In this document: positions 51,115-60,873 of the stretch, in pieces | Numbering within the stretch: the first letter of the stretch is position 1 | Layout of the letters: the number at the start of each line of letters is the position of its first letter | Origin: an uncultured bacterium | GTDB taxonomy: Bacteria > Bacillota > Clostridia > Oscillospirales > Oscillospiraceae | Length of the DNA: 64,000 nucleotides | Reading direction: 5' to 3' | Assembly: GCA_947643715.1 (NCBI GenBank) | Contig: CANRXB010000007.1 | Span: forward strand, 1 to 64,000 | Program-made: the position numbers and the translations under genes | Notes under the pieces: generated by a model | Told to the model about the DNA's origin: nothing | Databases searched by the model: none | What the model saw: the letters and a program-made list of their open reading frames with translations, nothing else

Positions 51115-53124
51115 TCAGACCCCCAGTTCGATCCAAAGGCTGTTGTACAGCGCCCGGGTAGCGGGGGGGAGCACCGTATACATCTCGCACCGTTCCAGCA
51201 CGTCGGCAGGGACGGCCATGATCTCATACAGCTCTGGGTCCAGCTCCTCGCCGTACAGCTCCTGATAATAGGCGGGGTACTGTTCCAACGCCTCCCGGTT
51301 GGGAGAGGCATACCAGATATAGTCCATGTTGGCCAGATTGGCCTCAGTGGAGGCGATGAAATCGATCCACTGCATGGCTTCGTCGTAATGAGGGGCGTCC
51401 TTCAATACGCACATCGCGTCCACGAACCAGTTGGAGCCCTCCTCCGGGATGACGAACCGCAGATCCACGTCTTCCGCCTGATTGTCCAGCATGGACAGGA
51501 AGTCCCCGGCGTAATAGGCGGCGATGGCGGCGTTGCCGCCCTCCATCTTTTGGAACACTTGGTCCATGACCTTGCCCTGGAACACGCCCCGCCGGTTGGC
51601 GTCGGCGATGAGCTCATAGGCTTGACGGATCTCGGCTTCATCGGTGGTGTTCACCGAATGGCCCAGGTGGATGAGGGCCGCGGCCAAGGCGTCCCGGGAG
51701 TTGTTGATGAGCAGGACGTTGCCCGCGTTCCGGCTGTCGTACAGAGCGCTCCAGCTATCCGGCTCTTCCTCCACCATGTTGGCATTATAGATGAGACCCA
51801 GGGTGCCCCAGGTGTAGGGGACGGTGTAACGGTTCTCGGGGTCGAAGGGCAGGTCTTTGAAACGCTCGTCGATGAGGGAATAGTTGGGGATCCTGCTGTA
51901 GTCCAGTTCCTCCAGCATCCCCTCCTCGATGAGCTGGGAGATCATATAGTCGGAGGGGACGATGACGTCATAGTCCGCGCCGCCGCTCTTGAGCAGGGAA
52001 TAGAGGGCCTCATTGCTCTCTGCGGTCTGATAGTTCACCCGGATGCCGGTAGCGTCCTCGAACTGTGTGATGAGGTCCTCGTCGATATACTCGCCCCAAC
52101 TGCACACGTTCACCACCGGCTGGGAGCTGGTGGCCCCGGTGAGCAGCATCACCACGACGATGAAAACGCAGGCCATGGCCCCGGCCACCGCCCGGCGGGC
52201 CCACTGCCAGGAGGGCTGGGAGAAGCGCAAGGACAGCCGTTCCAGCCGGGAGGGCTCGTGCACCTCCTGGTGCACGGCACGGCGCTCCTGGCGGATCTCG
52301 CGGACGTTGTTGGCCACCAGAAGGATCAGCACGGACAGGAACAGCAGGGTGGACACCGCGTTGACCTCCGGAGTGATCCGCTTTTTGGTCATGCTATAGA
52401 TGCGCATGGCCAAGGTGGAGGTGGACGACCCGGCGGTGAAGTAGGAGATGACGAAGTCGTCGATGGACATGGTGAAGGCGATGAGCGCGCCGGACACGAT
52501 GCCGGGCTTGATCTCGGGCAGGATCACCTTCCAGAACGCCTGCATCCAGGTGCATCCCAGGTCCTGCGCAGCGTCCACCAGGTTCTTGTCCATCTGCCGC
52601 AGCTTGGGCGCCACGTTCAGGATGACATAGGGGATATCGAACGCGATGTGGGCCAGCAGCATGGTGGTGAAGCCCAGGGTGAGCCGGGTGGGCAGCTCCA
52701 CCAGGCCCTGTATGCCGTTGAACCATGTGGCGAACGCGCCCCAGCCCTGGAAGAAGGCCACGAAGAAGAGGCACAGGCTGACGCCGGTGACGATGTCGGC
52801 GTTCATCATGGGGATGTCGTTCACCACCAGCAGGGCGTCCCGCTTCCGGCGGCTCAGGGAATACAGGCCGATGGCGGCGAAGGTGCCGGCCACGGTAGCG
52901 ATGGCGGTGGCCAGCAGGGAGACCAGCAGGGTGGTGTACAGGCTCTCCATGATGAGCCGGTTTTGGAACAGGGAGACGTACCAGTCCAGAGAGAAGCCCT
53001 TCCACACCGCGCTGCTGTCCCCGGCGTTGAAGGAGAACACGATCAACAGGAAGATGGGCAGGTACAGGAACAGGAACACGAGCCCGATGAACAGGCGGCT
53101 CCCCACTCGGTTTTGCTTTCTCAT
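51115..53124 (-). CDS. PotC-PotD fusion: spermidine/putrescine ABC permease joined to its substrate-binding protein
   Basis: This 669-residue fusion combines two subunits. Residues 1-265 form a PotC-type permease with six helices and the EAA loop LVDAAQDLGCTWMQAFWKVILPEIKPGI. After a cytoplasmic linker (about 270-315) and another membrane helix (about 318-335), residues 345-669 form a PotD-type binding domain (VNVCSWGEYIDEDLI, YDVIVPSDYMISQL, PYTWGTLGLIYN, NWFVDAMCV). The last helix displays the binding domain outside, tethered to the channel. It is the last gene of potA-potB-potCD; its ATG overlaps the potB stop. Confidence 0.95.
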   Translation of the reverse strand: MRKQNRVGSRLFIGLVFLFLYLPIFLLIVFSFNAGDSSAVWKGFSLDWYVSLFQNRLIMESLYTTLLVSLLATAIATVAGTFAAIGLYSLSRRKRDALLVVNDIPMMNADIVTGVSLCLFFVAFFQGWGAFATWFNGIQGLVELPTRLTLGFTTMLLAHIAFDIPYVILNVAPKLRQMDKNLVDAAQDLGCTWMQAFWKVILPEIKPGIVSGALIAFTMSIDDFVISYFTAGSSTSTLAMRIYSMTKKRITPEVNAVSTLLFLSVLILLVANNVREIRQERRAVHQEVHEPSRLERLSLRFSQPSWQWARRAVAGAMACVFIVVVMLLTGATSSQPVVNVCSWGEYIDEDLITQFEDATGIRVNYQTAESNEALYSLLKSGGADYDVIVPSDYMISQLIEEGMLEELDYSRIPNYSLIDERFKDLPFDPENRYTVPYTWGTLGLIYNANMVEEEPDSWSALYDSRNAGNVLLINNSRDALAAALIHLGHSVNTTDEAEIRQAYELIADANRRGVFQGKVMDQVFQKMEGGNAAIAAYYAGDFLSMLDNQAEDVDLRFVIPEEGSNWFVDAMCVLKDAPHYDEAMQWIDFIASTEANLANMDYIWYASPNREALEQYPAYYQELYGEELDPELYEIMAVPADVLERCEMYTVLPPATRALYNSLWIELGV

Positions 53125-53972
53125 AGCATCACCGCCTGTTCTTCGCCCTCACCGAAGTGGTTCATGACGACCATGCACACGACCACGATCACCATCATCA
53201 CCATGGAGATGGCCGCGCCCAGGTGGGGGTTGTATGCTCCGCCCAGGAACTGCAACTCGATCAGGTCGCCCAGCATCAGTTGGTTGCCGCCCCCCAGAAG
53301 ATTGGATATGGCGAAGGTGGACACGGATGGGACGAACACCATGGTCACGCCGGATAGGATGCCCGGCAGGGACAGGGGGAAGATGACCTTGAGGAACACC
53401 CGCGCCGAGTCCGCGCCCAGATCCCGGGCGGCTTCCAGCAGGGAGCCGTCCAGCTTGACGATCACGGAGTAGATGGGCAGGATCATGAAGGGCAGGTAGT
53501 TGTACACCATGCCCAGCACCACCGCGCCGGAGGTGCCGATCATCTGGATGTGGTCCACTGCCAGCAGGTCCAGCAGCCCGACGGCCCGGAAGAGCTGGTT
53601 GAGCAGGCCGTTGTTCTCCAGGATGGACATCCAGGAATAGGTGCGCAGCAGGAAGTTCATCCACATGGGCAGCATGATGAGGGCCATGGCGACGCGCTGG
53701 AACCGGGGGCCCTCCTTGGCCATCCAATAGGACACGGGGTAGCCGATGAGGAAGCACACCAGGGTGGCCAGCAAAGCCAGCCAGAAGGAGCGCAGGAACA
53801 CGGAGAGGTAGACGCCCATCCGGGTGAAGTTCTCCGCGGTGATCTGGGAGGCGTTGGTGACAGGGTCGATGGCGGTGAACGCGTAGGCCACCATGATGAG
53901 GATGGGGACGACCACGAACAGGGCCATCCAGATCACATAGGGAACGGCGAACAAGGAGCGCTTATTCTTCAT
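53121..53972 (-). CDS. potB: Spermidine/putrescine ABC transporter permease PotB
   Basis: This 283-residue permease has six helices and the EAA motif [28 protein letters not shown] that couples to the ATPase. It begins [23 protein letters not shown]. The start at 53972 lies 11 bp inside the potA end; longer starts add non-family residues. It forms the import channel with the PotC part of the next gene. Confidence 0.95.
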   Translation of the reverse strand: MKNKRSLFAVPYVIWMALFVVVPILIMVAYAFTAIDPVTNASQITAENFTRMGVYLSVFLRSFWLALLATLVCFLIGYPVSYWMAKEGPRFQRVAMALIMLPMWMNFLLRTYSWMSILENNGLLNQLFRAVGLLDLLAVDHIQMIGTSGAVVLGMVYNYLPFMILPIYSVIVKLDGSLLEAARDLGADSARVFLKVIFPLSLPGILSGVTMVFVPSVSTFAISNLLGGGNQLMLGDLIELQFLGGAYNPHLGAAISMVMMVIVVVCMVVMNHFGEGEEQAVML

Positions 53973-55143
53973 GGCCGTCCTCCCGGGAGCCGTCCACCTC
54001 CCCGTCCTCGGGCTCCGCCGCGTCCAGCTCCTCATACTCCTCGGAGTAGGAGGAATAGTCCCCGAACATCCCGGAGTAGTGGCTCTTCTTCATCACGTGG
54101 ATGCCGTCCGGATCGATCTTGATGCCGATGCGGCTGTCCACGGGGCAGAAGTCGGTGGTCTGGATGAGCCATTTGAAGCCGTAGAAGTCTACGATGGTGT
54201 CGTAATGGACCCCCTTGAAGGTGACGGAGGTGACGGTGCCGCGCAGTTGCCCTGCCGCCTCGTCCACGATGTCCACGTCCTCGGGACGGATCACCACGTC
54301 CACCGGCTCGTCCTTGCCGAAGCCTTTGTCTAGGCACTGGAACCTGCGGTTGAAGATCTCCACGACGCCGTCTGCACGCATCACGCCGTCGATGATGTTG
54401 GACTCGCCGATGAAGTCCGCCACGAAAGCGTTCTTCGGCTCGTTATAGATGTCCTCTGGAGTGCCGATCTGCTGGATGCGCCCGCCGTCCATCACCACCA
54501 CGGTGTCGGACATGGCGAGGGCCTCCTCCTGGTCGTGCGTCACATAGATGAAGGTGATCTCCATCTCCTGCTGGATGCGCTTGAGCTCGTTCTGCATATC
54601 CTTCCGCAGACGCATGTCCAGCGCGCCCAAAGGCTCGTCCAACAGCAGTACCTTGGGCCGGTTCACCAGGGCCCGGGCGATGGCCACCCGCTGCTGCTGT
54701 CCGCCGGACAGGGCGGACACCGGGCGCTTCTCGAACCCCTTCAGGTTGACGACCTCGAGCATCTCCATCACACGGGCGTGGATCTCCTGCTCTGGGAGCT
54801 TCACCTTCCGCCCGCTCTCATCCGCCTTGGGGATGCGCAGGCCAAAGGCCACGTTCTCGAACACGTTCAGGTGGGGGAACAGGGCGTATCGCTGGAACAC
54901 CGTGTTCACCGCCCGCTGATGGGGAGGGACATCATTGATCCTCACGCCGTCGAACAAAACGTCCCCGGCGGTCGGCGACAAGAACCCACCTATGATACGA
55001 AGTGTGGTCGTCTTGCCGCACCCACTGGGGCCCAGCAGCGTGAGGAATTCCTTATCATTGATATACAGATCGATGTGGTCGAGCACGAGCTCGTTGCCGT
55101 AGGACATGACGCAGTCCGACAGGCGGATCAGCTCCTTGGACAT
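53962..55143 (-). CDS. potA: Spermidine/putrescine ABC transporter ATP-binding protein PotA
   Basis: This 393-residue ATPase has Walker [10 protein letters not shown], the Q-loop [21 protein letters not shown], signature [15 protein letters not shown], Walker [13 protein letters not shown] and the H-loop [14 protein letters not shown]-type regulatory domain (about 285-365) follows, then an acidic tail of about 25 residues not usual in PotA. It is the first gene of the operon, downstream of a consensus promoter. Confidence 0.95.
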   Translation of the reverse strand: MSKELIRLSDCVMSYGNELVLDHIDLYINDKEFLTLLGPSGCGKTTTLRIIGGFLSPTAGDVLFDGVRINDVPPHQRAVNTVFQRYALFPHLNVFENVAFGLRIPKADESGRKVKLPEQEIHARVMEMLEVVNLKGFEKRPVSALSGGQQQRVAIARALVNRPKVLLLDEPLGALDMRLRKDMQNELKRIQQEMEITFIYVTHDQEEALAMSDTVVVMDGGRIQQIGTPEDIYNEPKNAFVADFIGESNIIDGVMRADGVVEIFNRRFQCLDKGFGKDEPVDVVIRPEDVDIVDEAAGQLRGTVTSVTFKGVHYDTIVDFYGFKWLIQTTDFCPVDSRIGIKIDPDGIHVMKKSHYSGMFGDYSSYSEEYEELDAAEPEDGEVDGSREDGHEE

Positions 55144-55266
55144 GTATCCTCCCCCATTTCTAATGATGAGTGTTTTGTCAGCTCCCTCGTTATATTTCCC
55201 GGCGAGTGCCCTCCACGATGGACAGCCGGATCGGACCGGCCCGGGGTTTCACGGATAGCGAGATAC

Positions 55267-55295
55267 ACTATAGCGGATCGCTTTGCCTTTGTCAA
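55267..55295 (-). promoter_or_regulatory. Sigma-A promoter of the potABC(D) operon
   Basis: Minus strand TTGACA (55295-55290), 17-bp spacer, TATAGT (55272-55267). Confidence 0.82.
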
Positions 55296-55404
55296 TCGTT
55301 TTGGTGGAATTTTATCAGAAAATGGGGATGGATCTTTTGGTAGCTTTCGACGGGACGCTGTGATAGAATAGAAAGACCAAGATCAGGAGAACGGAGGGAG
55401 CGGA

Positions 55405-56193
55405 TTGAAGATCGCCTACCTGGGCATCGACCTGTTGGGATCGGTGCTGGACGCACTGCTGCTGGAGGGGTGTGAAGTGTTGGAGCTGTTCACCTGCCCG
55501 GTGGACGGAGTGACGGAGTCCAATGCCGGAGTCATCCGGACAGCGCAGGAACGGGGCGTCCCTTACACGCTGGAGCGGATCGGTGTGACGGACCTGGAGG
55601 AGCTGGCGGCCCGGGGCTGTGAGATGCTGGTGTGCGCCGGCTATTATCACCGCGCTCCGGTGACGGAGGCTTTCCCTATGGTGAACTTCCACCCCACCTT
55701 GCTGCCGGTGGGCCGGGGGTCGTGGCCGATGCCCAAGCTCATTTTGGATAGAGCGCAGTTCGGCGGTGTCACGGCCCATAAGATGGCGGCGGATTTCGAT
55801 ACCGGGGACATCTTGGTCCAGGAGCGGTTCCGCCTGGACGAGCGGGAGGACCATCAGACCTATATGGAAAAGGTGTATGAGAAGATCCCCGGCATGGTCC
55901 ATAGGCTGGTGACGGATCTGCCTGGGGTACTGGCCCGGGCGGTCCCCCAGGGAGAAGGGGAGTACTGGCCTTTGCCCACCTGGGAGGATCGGACGGTGGG
56001 CCCGGATATGGACGCGGCCCAGGCGGACCTGATCCTCCGGGCGTTTTATGGATATGAGTGCATCTACCGGGGCAAAGGCCGAGGGATCGAGCTGATCGGG
56101 GGCCGGGTGGTCCCTGGAGATCCAACGGGGAAGCCTTTCCCGGTCCGGGGCGGCTATGTCACGGCGGACAAGCTCAGGCTCCTTCGCCGGTAG
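55405..56193 (+). CDS. Formyltransferase-fold protein of unknown substrate
   Basis: This 262-residue protein belongs to the formyltransferase superfamily (Fmt/PurN/ArnA-like). It has MKIAYLGIDLLGS at the start and the catalytic region VNFHPTLLPVGRGSWP, then GVTAHKMAADFDTGDILVQE, giving the Asn-His-Asp triad. A C-terminal barrel-like region (about 205-262) follows. Length and the lack of neighbouring def or rsmB argue against a housekeeping Fmt. Substrate could be a sugar nucleotide or amino group. The start is TTG 55405 behind GGAGGG. Confidence 0.82.
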   Translation: MKIAYLGIDLLGSVLDALLLEGCEVLELFTCPVDGVTESNAGVIRTAQERGVPYTLERIGVTDLEELAARGCEMLVCAGYYHRAPVTEAFPMVNFHPTLLPVGRGSWPMPKLILDRAQFGGVTAHKMAADFDTGDILVQERFRLDEREDHQTYMEKVYEKIPGMVHRLVTDLPGVLARAVPQGEGEYWPLPTWEDRTVGPDMDAAQADLILRAFYGYECIYRGKGRGIELIGGRVVPGDPTGKPFPVRGGYVTADKLRLLRR

Positions 56194-56250
56194 AGCGCGC
56201 CCCGGTGCTGGCAGGGGATCGTGCAGGAGAGGAGACCGTTCAGACGAGCC

Positions 56251-56284
56251 GAGGGAGCCACGCGCCGCTGCGCGTGGCTCCCTC
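56251..56284. terminator. Terminator between the formyltransferase-like gene and the cupin gene
   Basis: A 15-bp perfect stem (GAGGGAGCCACGCGC and complement) with loop CGCT between convergent genes. Confidence 0.85.
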
Positions 56285-56291
56285 TTGTCGG

Positions 56292-56642
56292 TCAATACAC
56301 CGGATCGTCTACTTCCACCTTGTCCGCTTCCTGGAAAGGGGCGAGGGTGGAGACCATCTTCACCGGCTGGCGGTAGGGGTTGTTCACATAGTGGACCTCT
56401 TTGGGCTCGATATGGATGAGATCGCCGGGGGAGAGCACATGCTTCACTCCGTCCACCACGATATCCACCTTGCCCTCCAGGATGAAGAAGTCCTCCTCCA
56501 TCACTTCGTGGTAATGGGCCCGAAAATCTTCGCCGGGCCGGAAACGGACCAGGGCGAAGTTCATCCGGGGGCCTTTCATCAGGTATTTGGGGCCGCTCTC
56601 CCCAAAGCGGTACTCCCGTTCCGACTCGTTGACGATAAACAT
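56292..56642 (-). CDS. Cupin-domain protein
   Basis: This 116-residue single cupin has the two cupin motifs: FRAHYHEVMEEDFFILEGKV (metal-binding His/Glu) and PGDLIHIEPKEVHYV. Function is not fixed by sequence; small cupins include isomerases and binding proteins. It lies 34 bp downstream of lsrK on the same strand and so may act in autoinducer-2 or related sugar metabolism. Confidence 0.88.
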   Translation of the reverse strand: MFIVNESEREYRFGESGPKYLMKGPRMNFALVRFRPGEDFRAHYHEVMEEDFFILEGKVDIVVDGVKHVLSPGDLIHIEPKEVHYVNNPYRQPVKMVSTLAPFQEADKVEVDDPVY

Positions 56643-56676
56643 ACGCGTTCCCTCCTGTCTAAGATCTGCCGCCGCA

Positions 56677-58239
56677 TCAGAGGCCGGGGGCGGTCCACAT
56701 GTTCCGGGTCAGGCCCTGGCTGCACAGTGCGAGCTGGGCGGAGTAGATCTTTTTCCAATCCTCGTACAGCTTGCCGTACACTCCGCTGACGGACGGGTCG
56801 GGCCGGTAGGTCCGCTCCCACTTCACTGTGCGCTCCGCGGCCTGCTCCACGCTGTCATACAGCCCGACGCCCACGCCGGCCAGGATGGCCGCGCCCAGAG
56901 CGGTGGCCTCCTTCACCACGGGAACTTTCACGGGCTTGCCGGTGACGTCCGCCAGGATCTGGCTCCACAAAGGGCTCTTGGAGGCGCCTCCGGCGAAGAT
57001 GAGCTCATCCGGGCTGCTGCCTGCGGCCTCCTGCACCAGCTCGATGTGGCTGCGCACCAGCAGAGCGGTGTTCTCGAGGATGGCCCGGTAGAACGTGTAC
57101 TTGTTGGACCGCTCCGGATCGAGCAGGAAATCTGTGAAGGTGGGGCTGGCGTGCCTCCAGTCGATGTAGTCCATGGTGTCGCTGAAGCAGCACTGCATCC
57201 CGTAGCAGCCTGCCGGGACGTCTTTGGCCTTTTCGTTCATCAGGTCGTAGGGGTCCCGGCCGGTGCGCCGTGCCTGCTCCACTTCCTGCTGGCAGAAGCC
57301 GTCCCGGAACCAGCGCATCACCAGGCCGGGCTTGAAGGCCAGGGCCTCATACTGCCACAGGCCGGGTACGGCGTGGCAGTTCACGCGCACCCGGCAGTCC
57401 GGATCGGTCCGCGGTAGGGAGGTATTGTATTCATATTGCCAGAAGCTGCCGCCGAAAACGGCGGCTTGGCCCGCTTTGCAGGCGCCTGTGCCGATGGAGC
57501 CGAGCTGGCAGTCGCCCCCTCCCACCACCACCGGAGTGCCCTCCAGGAGCCCGGTGCCGCAGGCTCCGCTGGCGCTCACCAGGGCGAGAGCGGTCCCGCA
57601 CTCCACCACGGCAGGGAAGATATCGGAGCGCAGGCCGCATCGCTCCGCGATTTCCGGCAGCCAATCCCGGCTTTGCAGGTCCATGATGCCGGTGGTGCTG
57701 CCGTTGCTGGGCTCCACCGCCAGCTTTCCAGTGAGCTTGTAGATGAGCCAGTCGTTGAACATGCCGACAGCGGCGGCTTTCTCATACACCTCGGGCAGAG
57801 TGTCCCGCACCCACAAGAGCCGGGGCAGGGCCCCGAGCGCGAAGGTCTGGCCGGACTTGGAGTAGATCTCTTTTTCCAGGCCGGGGTCCAGCCTTTTGAG
57901 CTGGCCCACCTGGTCCCCGCTCCGGGCGTCCACGTTGGCGCAGGCCCAGATCTCGTTGCCGGCCTCGTCGTAGAGCAGGATGCCCTCCCGCATACAGGTG
58001 GTGGATACGGCGGCGATGTCGCCGGGATCGATGCCGGTCTGTTCCAACACGCCCCGGATACAGCCTCGGGCCAGATCCCAGTTATGCGCCCAGTCGAAGT
58101 CCATGCTGCCGGGCCAACGGGGGTCCTCCCGGTGGGACCATTCCCGTTGGATGCAGCCGATCTGACGTCCGTCCGGGGAAAAGACCACGGCCCGGACGCT
58201 GCCGGTGCCCGCGTCCACCGCCATCAGGTATTTTGCCAT
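56677..58239 (-). CDS. lsrK: Autoinducer-2 kinase
   Basis: This 520-residue FGGY-family kinase matches remembered E. coli LsrK closely: MAVDAGTGSVRAVVF, STTCMREGILLYDEAGNEIWACANVDAR, LPRLLWVRD, DWLIYKLTGKLAVEPSN, VVVGGGDCQLGS, KPGLVMRWFRDGFC, FAGGASKSPLWSQILADVTG and the C-terminal MWTAPGL. It phosphorylates AI-2 (the DPD-derived signal) inside the cell. GAAGGAGG precedes ATG 58239. The divergent lsrF gene supports the call over xylulokinase. Confidence 0.93.
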   Translation of the reverse strand: MAKYLMAVDAGTGSVRAVVFSPDGRQIGCIQREWSHREDPRWPGSMDFDWAHNWDLARGCIRGVLEQTGIDPGDIAAVSTTCMREGILLYDEAGNEIWACANVDARSGDQVGQLKRLDPGLEKEIYSKSGQTFALGALPRLLWVRDTLPEVYEKAAAVGMFNDWLIYKLTGKLAVEPSNGSTTGIMDLQSRDWLPEIAERCGLRSDIFPAVVECGTALALVSASGACGTGLLEGTPVVVGGGDCQLGSIGTGACKAGQAAVFGGSFWQYEYNTSLPRTDPDCRVRVNCHAVPGLWQYEALAFKPGLVMRWFRDGFCQQEVEQARRTGRDPYDLMNEKAKDVPAGCYGMQCCFSDTMDYIDWRHASPTFTDFLLDPERSNKYTFYRAILENTALLVRSHIELVQEAAGSSPDELIFAGGASKSPLWSQILADVTGKPVKVPVVKEATALGAAILAGVGVGLYDSVEQAAERTVKWERTYRPDPSVSGVYGKLYEDWKKIYSAQLALCSQGLTRNMWTAPGL

Positions 58240-58347
58240 AGGGATACCTCCTTCATGATAAAGTGAACGTTCCTCCTGTGCTCCTGCGCCCGGCGCGGTA
58301 TGTGAACTCGGGACACGGCGGGCCAGGGGCTGGGTGTCCATGGACCT

Positions 58348-58377
58348 AGTATAACATCGGAGCATATACGCCGTCAA
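58348..58377 (-). promoter_or_regulatory. Sigma-A promoter of lsrK
   Basis: Minus strand TTGACG (58377-58372), 18-bp spacer, TATACT (58353-58348). The 300-bp gap between lsrK and lsrF holds this promoter and the lsrF promoter back to back; no LsrR-type gene is nearby. Confidence 0.75.
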
Positions 58378-58433
58378 ATGGAAGCATGGGGGTCTGCGAG
58401 CCGGTGGGACGTGCGGGGGGAGCCTCGCCGCAG

Positions 58434-58462
58434 TTGACAAGCGCGGGAAAAGAATTTATGAT
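58434..58462 (+). promoter_or_regulatory. Sigma-A promoter of lsrF
   Basis: TTGACA (58434-58439), 17-bp spacer, TATGAT (58457-58462). Confidence 0.82.
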
Positions 58463-58539
58463 GAAAAGGACGAACGCCGGGGGACGCGCTTCGCAGCGTC
58501 TGGCCTGCCGGCGGCGATCCAATGATGGGAGGATATGTC

Positions 58540-59421
58540 ATGGCTGATCTGGAAGGTGTGAAGGTCTCAAAAGACTACCATGTGGAGATCCCCTTTGCCA
58601 ATCAGAAGGGATTTTTTCTCAAAGGCATCAACGCTTTGGACTGGGGCATGAAGAGGCGGATGGCCAATATCTTCGATCCGAAGAGCGGCAACACCGTCAT
58701 GTTCGCGTTCGACCACGGTTATTTCATGGGCTCCACCGCCGGTCTGGAGCGGCTGGACCTGCTGCTGCCCCAGCTCGCCCCATATGTGGACTGCTTCATG
58801 GGCACCCGGGGCGCTCTGCGTACCTGTGTGCCCCCTGAGACCGTGAAGAGCGTAGCGCTGCGGGTCACCTCCGGCTCGTCCATGCTCCAGGAGGATCTGA
58901 GCCATGAGGTGGTGGCGGTGGACATCGAGGACGCCATCCGCATGGACGCCGACTGCATGGCGGTGCAGACCTTCATCGGCGCGGACGGACAGCTCTCCAG
59001 CCTGGACAACCTGAACCGGGTCGTGGATGCCGGGATGCGCTATTCGATCCCCACCATGGGTGTGTGTGCCGTCGGGAAGGACATGGCCCGTACCGACCGC
59101 TTTTTCAAGCTGGCCACCCGCATCATCGCCGAGATGGGCGTACAGGTGGTCAAGACCTACGACTGTGAGAGATTTGAAGAGGTGGTGGCGGCGTGCCCGG
59201 TGCCCATCGTGGTGGCCGGCGGCAAGAAGCAGTCCGAGCCTGATGCGTTGAAGTTGGCTTACGGCGTGATCCAGAAGGGGGCCCATGGCGTGGACATGGG
59301 CCGGAACATCTTCCAGAGCGCCCATCCGGCGGCGATGGCCCAGGCGGTCTCCATGATCGTCCACCATGGGGCCACGGACAAGGAGGCCCTGGAGTTCTTC
59401 CAGGACAAGATCCACGAATGA
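58540..59421 (+). CDS. lsrF: LsrF-type phospho-AI-2 thiolase (3-hydroxy-5-phosphonooxypentane-2,4-dione thiolase)
   Basis: This 293-residue class I aldolase-fold enzyme resembles E. coli LsrF along its length: FFLKGINALDWGMKRRMANIFDPKSGNTVMFAFDHGYFMG, TRGALRTCVPPET, PTMGVCAVGKDMARTDRFFKLATRI, the lysine in VVKTYDCERFEE, PVPIVVAGGKK and GVDMGRNIFQS. LsrF ends phospho-AI-2 breakdown by transferring an acetyl group to CoA. Start chosen at ATG 58540 with GGGAGG upstream; an ATG at 58522 would add six residues. Confidence 0.93.
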   Translation: MADLEGVKVSKDYHVEIPFANQKGFFLKGINALDWGMKRRMANIFDPKSGNTVMFAFDHGYFMGSTAGLERLDLLLPQLAPYVDCFMGTRGALRTCVPPETVKSVALRVTSGSSMLQEDLSHEVVAVDIEDAIRMDADCMAVQTFIGADGQLSSLDNLNRVVDAGMRYSIPTMGVCAVGKDMARTDRFFKLATRIIAEMGVQVVKTYDCERFEEVVAACPVPIVVAGGKKQSEPDALKLAYGVIQKGAHGVDMGRNIFQSAHPAAMAQAVSMIVHHGATDKEALEFFQDKIHE

Positions 59422-59483
59422 GGAAACGTGGGCCGGGGCGGTCGCCGGTCCAAAGCGATGGACACCTGATGAATGCGAAAAGG

Positions 59484-59515
59484 AAAGCCGCCATACCCAT
59501 CGGTATGGCGGCTTT
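59484..59515. terminator. Bidirectional terminator between lsrF and purD
   Basis: A 14-bp perfect stem (AAAGCCGCCATACC and complement) with a 4-nt loop CATC and T-rich exit, between convergent genes. Confidence 0.9.
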
Positions 59516-59524
59516 TTCGTGGTA

Positions 59525-60784
59525 TCAGAACGCCCGGCCGATGTCGGTCCGGAAGTGCATCCCGGTGAAGGAGATGAGGCTGGCGGCGGCATAAGCGTTG
59601 TTGATGGCTTGCTCCAGGGTGTCGCCCAGGGCGGTCACACCCAGTACGCGGCCGCCGTTGGTGAGCAGCTCGCCGTCCTCGCCCGATTTGGTGCCCGCGT
59701 GGAACACCATGGCGGAACGGCCGGCATCCTCCAGGCCGGAGATGGGATAGCCCTTCTGATAGTCCAGCGGATAGCCGCCGGAGGCCAGGACCAGGCAGCA
59801 GGCGGCCTGATCTTTCCAGCGGAAGTCCACCTGGTCCAGCGTCCCCTCCCGGCAGGCCAGGAAGATGTCCAGCAGGTCTGCGTCCAGCAGGGACAGCACG
59901 GCCTGGCATTCCGGGTCGCCGAAGCGGGCATTGTACTCGACGACCTTCGGTCCGTCGGGCGTGAGCATCAGGCCGAAGTAGATGACCCCCTGGAAGGGAC
60001 GTCCCTCCGCCTTCAGCGCGGCGATGGTAGGCAGGAAGATCTCGTCCATGCACCGCCGGGCGATGTCCGGCGTGTACTGAGGGGGAGGGGAGATGGCGCC
60101 CATACCGCCGGTGTTAGGGCCGCAGTTGCCGTCGTAGGCCCGCTTGTGGTCCTGGCTGGCAGGCATGGGGCGGACATGTTCGCCGTCCGCGAAAGCCAGC
60201 ACGGTGACCTCCGGCCCGGTCATGCAATCCTCGATGACCACGGTGGAGCCGGATGCGCCGAACTTTTTGTCCGCCATCATCTCCCGTGCGGCCTGTTTGG
60301 CCTCATCTACGGTGGCGGCCACCACCACGCCCTTGCCCAAGGCCAAGCCGTCCGCCTTGACCACGATGGGCGCGCCGTGTCCCTCGATGTAGGCCAAGGC
60401 GCGGTCTAGGTCGGTGAAGGTCTCGTAGCCCGCCGTGGGGATGTGGTATCGTCTCATCAGTTCCTTGGAGAAGGCTTTGCTGGCTTCGATGACGGCGGCG
60501 TTGGCCCGAGGCCCGAAGGCGGGGATGCCTGCCGCCTCTAGGGCGTCCACCATGCCCAGGGCCAGGGGATCGTCCGGAGCCACCACCACGAAGTCCATGG
60601 CGTTGTCCCGCGCCCAGGCCACCATGCCGTCCACATCGGTGGCCTTCACGTCCACACAGGTGGCGAGCTGCGCGATGCCCGCGTTGCCGGGAGCGCAGTA
60701 AAGCTTATCGACCTTGGGCGACTGGGCCAGCTTCCAGCAGATGGCGTGCTCCCGTCCGCCGCTCCCTACCACTAATACTTTCAT
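59525..60784 (-). CDS. purD: Phosphoribosylamine-glycine ligase
   Basis: This 419-residue ATP-grasp ligase joins glycine to phosphoribosylamine, the second step of purine synthesis. It has MKVLVVGSGGREHAICWKLAQSPKV, the ATP-grasp region IVVKADGLALGKGVVVA and GPEVTVLAFADGEHV, and FGDPECQAVL near the C-terminus. It is the last gene of the minus-strand purine cluster and ends at a strong terminator. Confidence 0.97.
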   Translation of the reverse strand: MKVLVVGSGGREHAICWKLAQSPKVDKLYCAPGNAGIAQLATCVDVKATDVDGMVAWARDNAMDFVVVAPDDPLALGMVDALEAAGIPAFGPRANAAVIEASKAFSKELMRRYHIPTAGYETFTDLDRALAYIEGHGAPIVVKADGLALGKGVVVAATVDEAKQAAREMMADKKFGASGSTVVIEDCMTGPEVTVLAFADGEHVRPMPASQDHKRAYDGNCGPNTGGMGAISPPPQYTPDIARRCMDEIFLPTIAALKAEGRPFQGVIYFGLMLTPDGPKVVEYNARFGDPECQAVLSLLDADLLDIFLACREGTLDQVDFRWKDQAACCLVLASGGYPLDYQKGYPISGLEDAGRSAMVFHAGTKSGEDGELLTNGGRVLGVTALGDTLEQAINNAYAAASLISFTGMHFRTDIGRAF

Positions 60785-60873
60785 CGATCGTTACCCCCGT
60801 TTTCCATGGCCGACACGTCGATCGGACCGTGATCTTTGTAAGTTTGACCGTTTGGCCCGCTCTCCGGCCCTCG

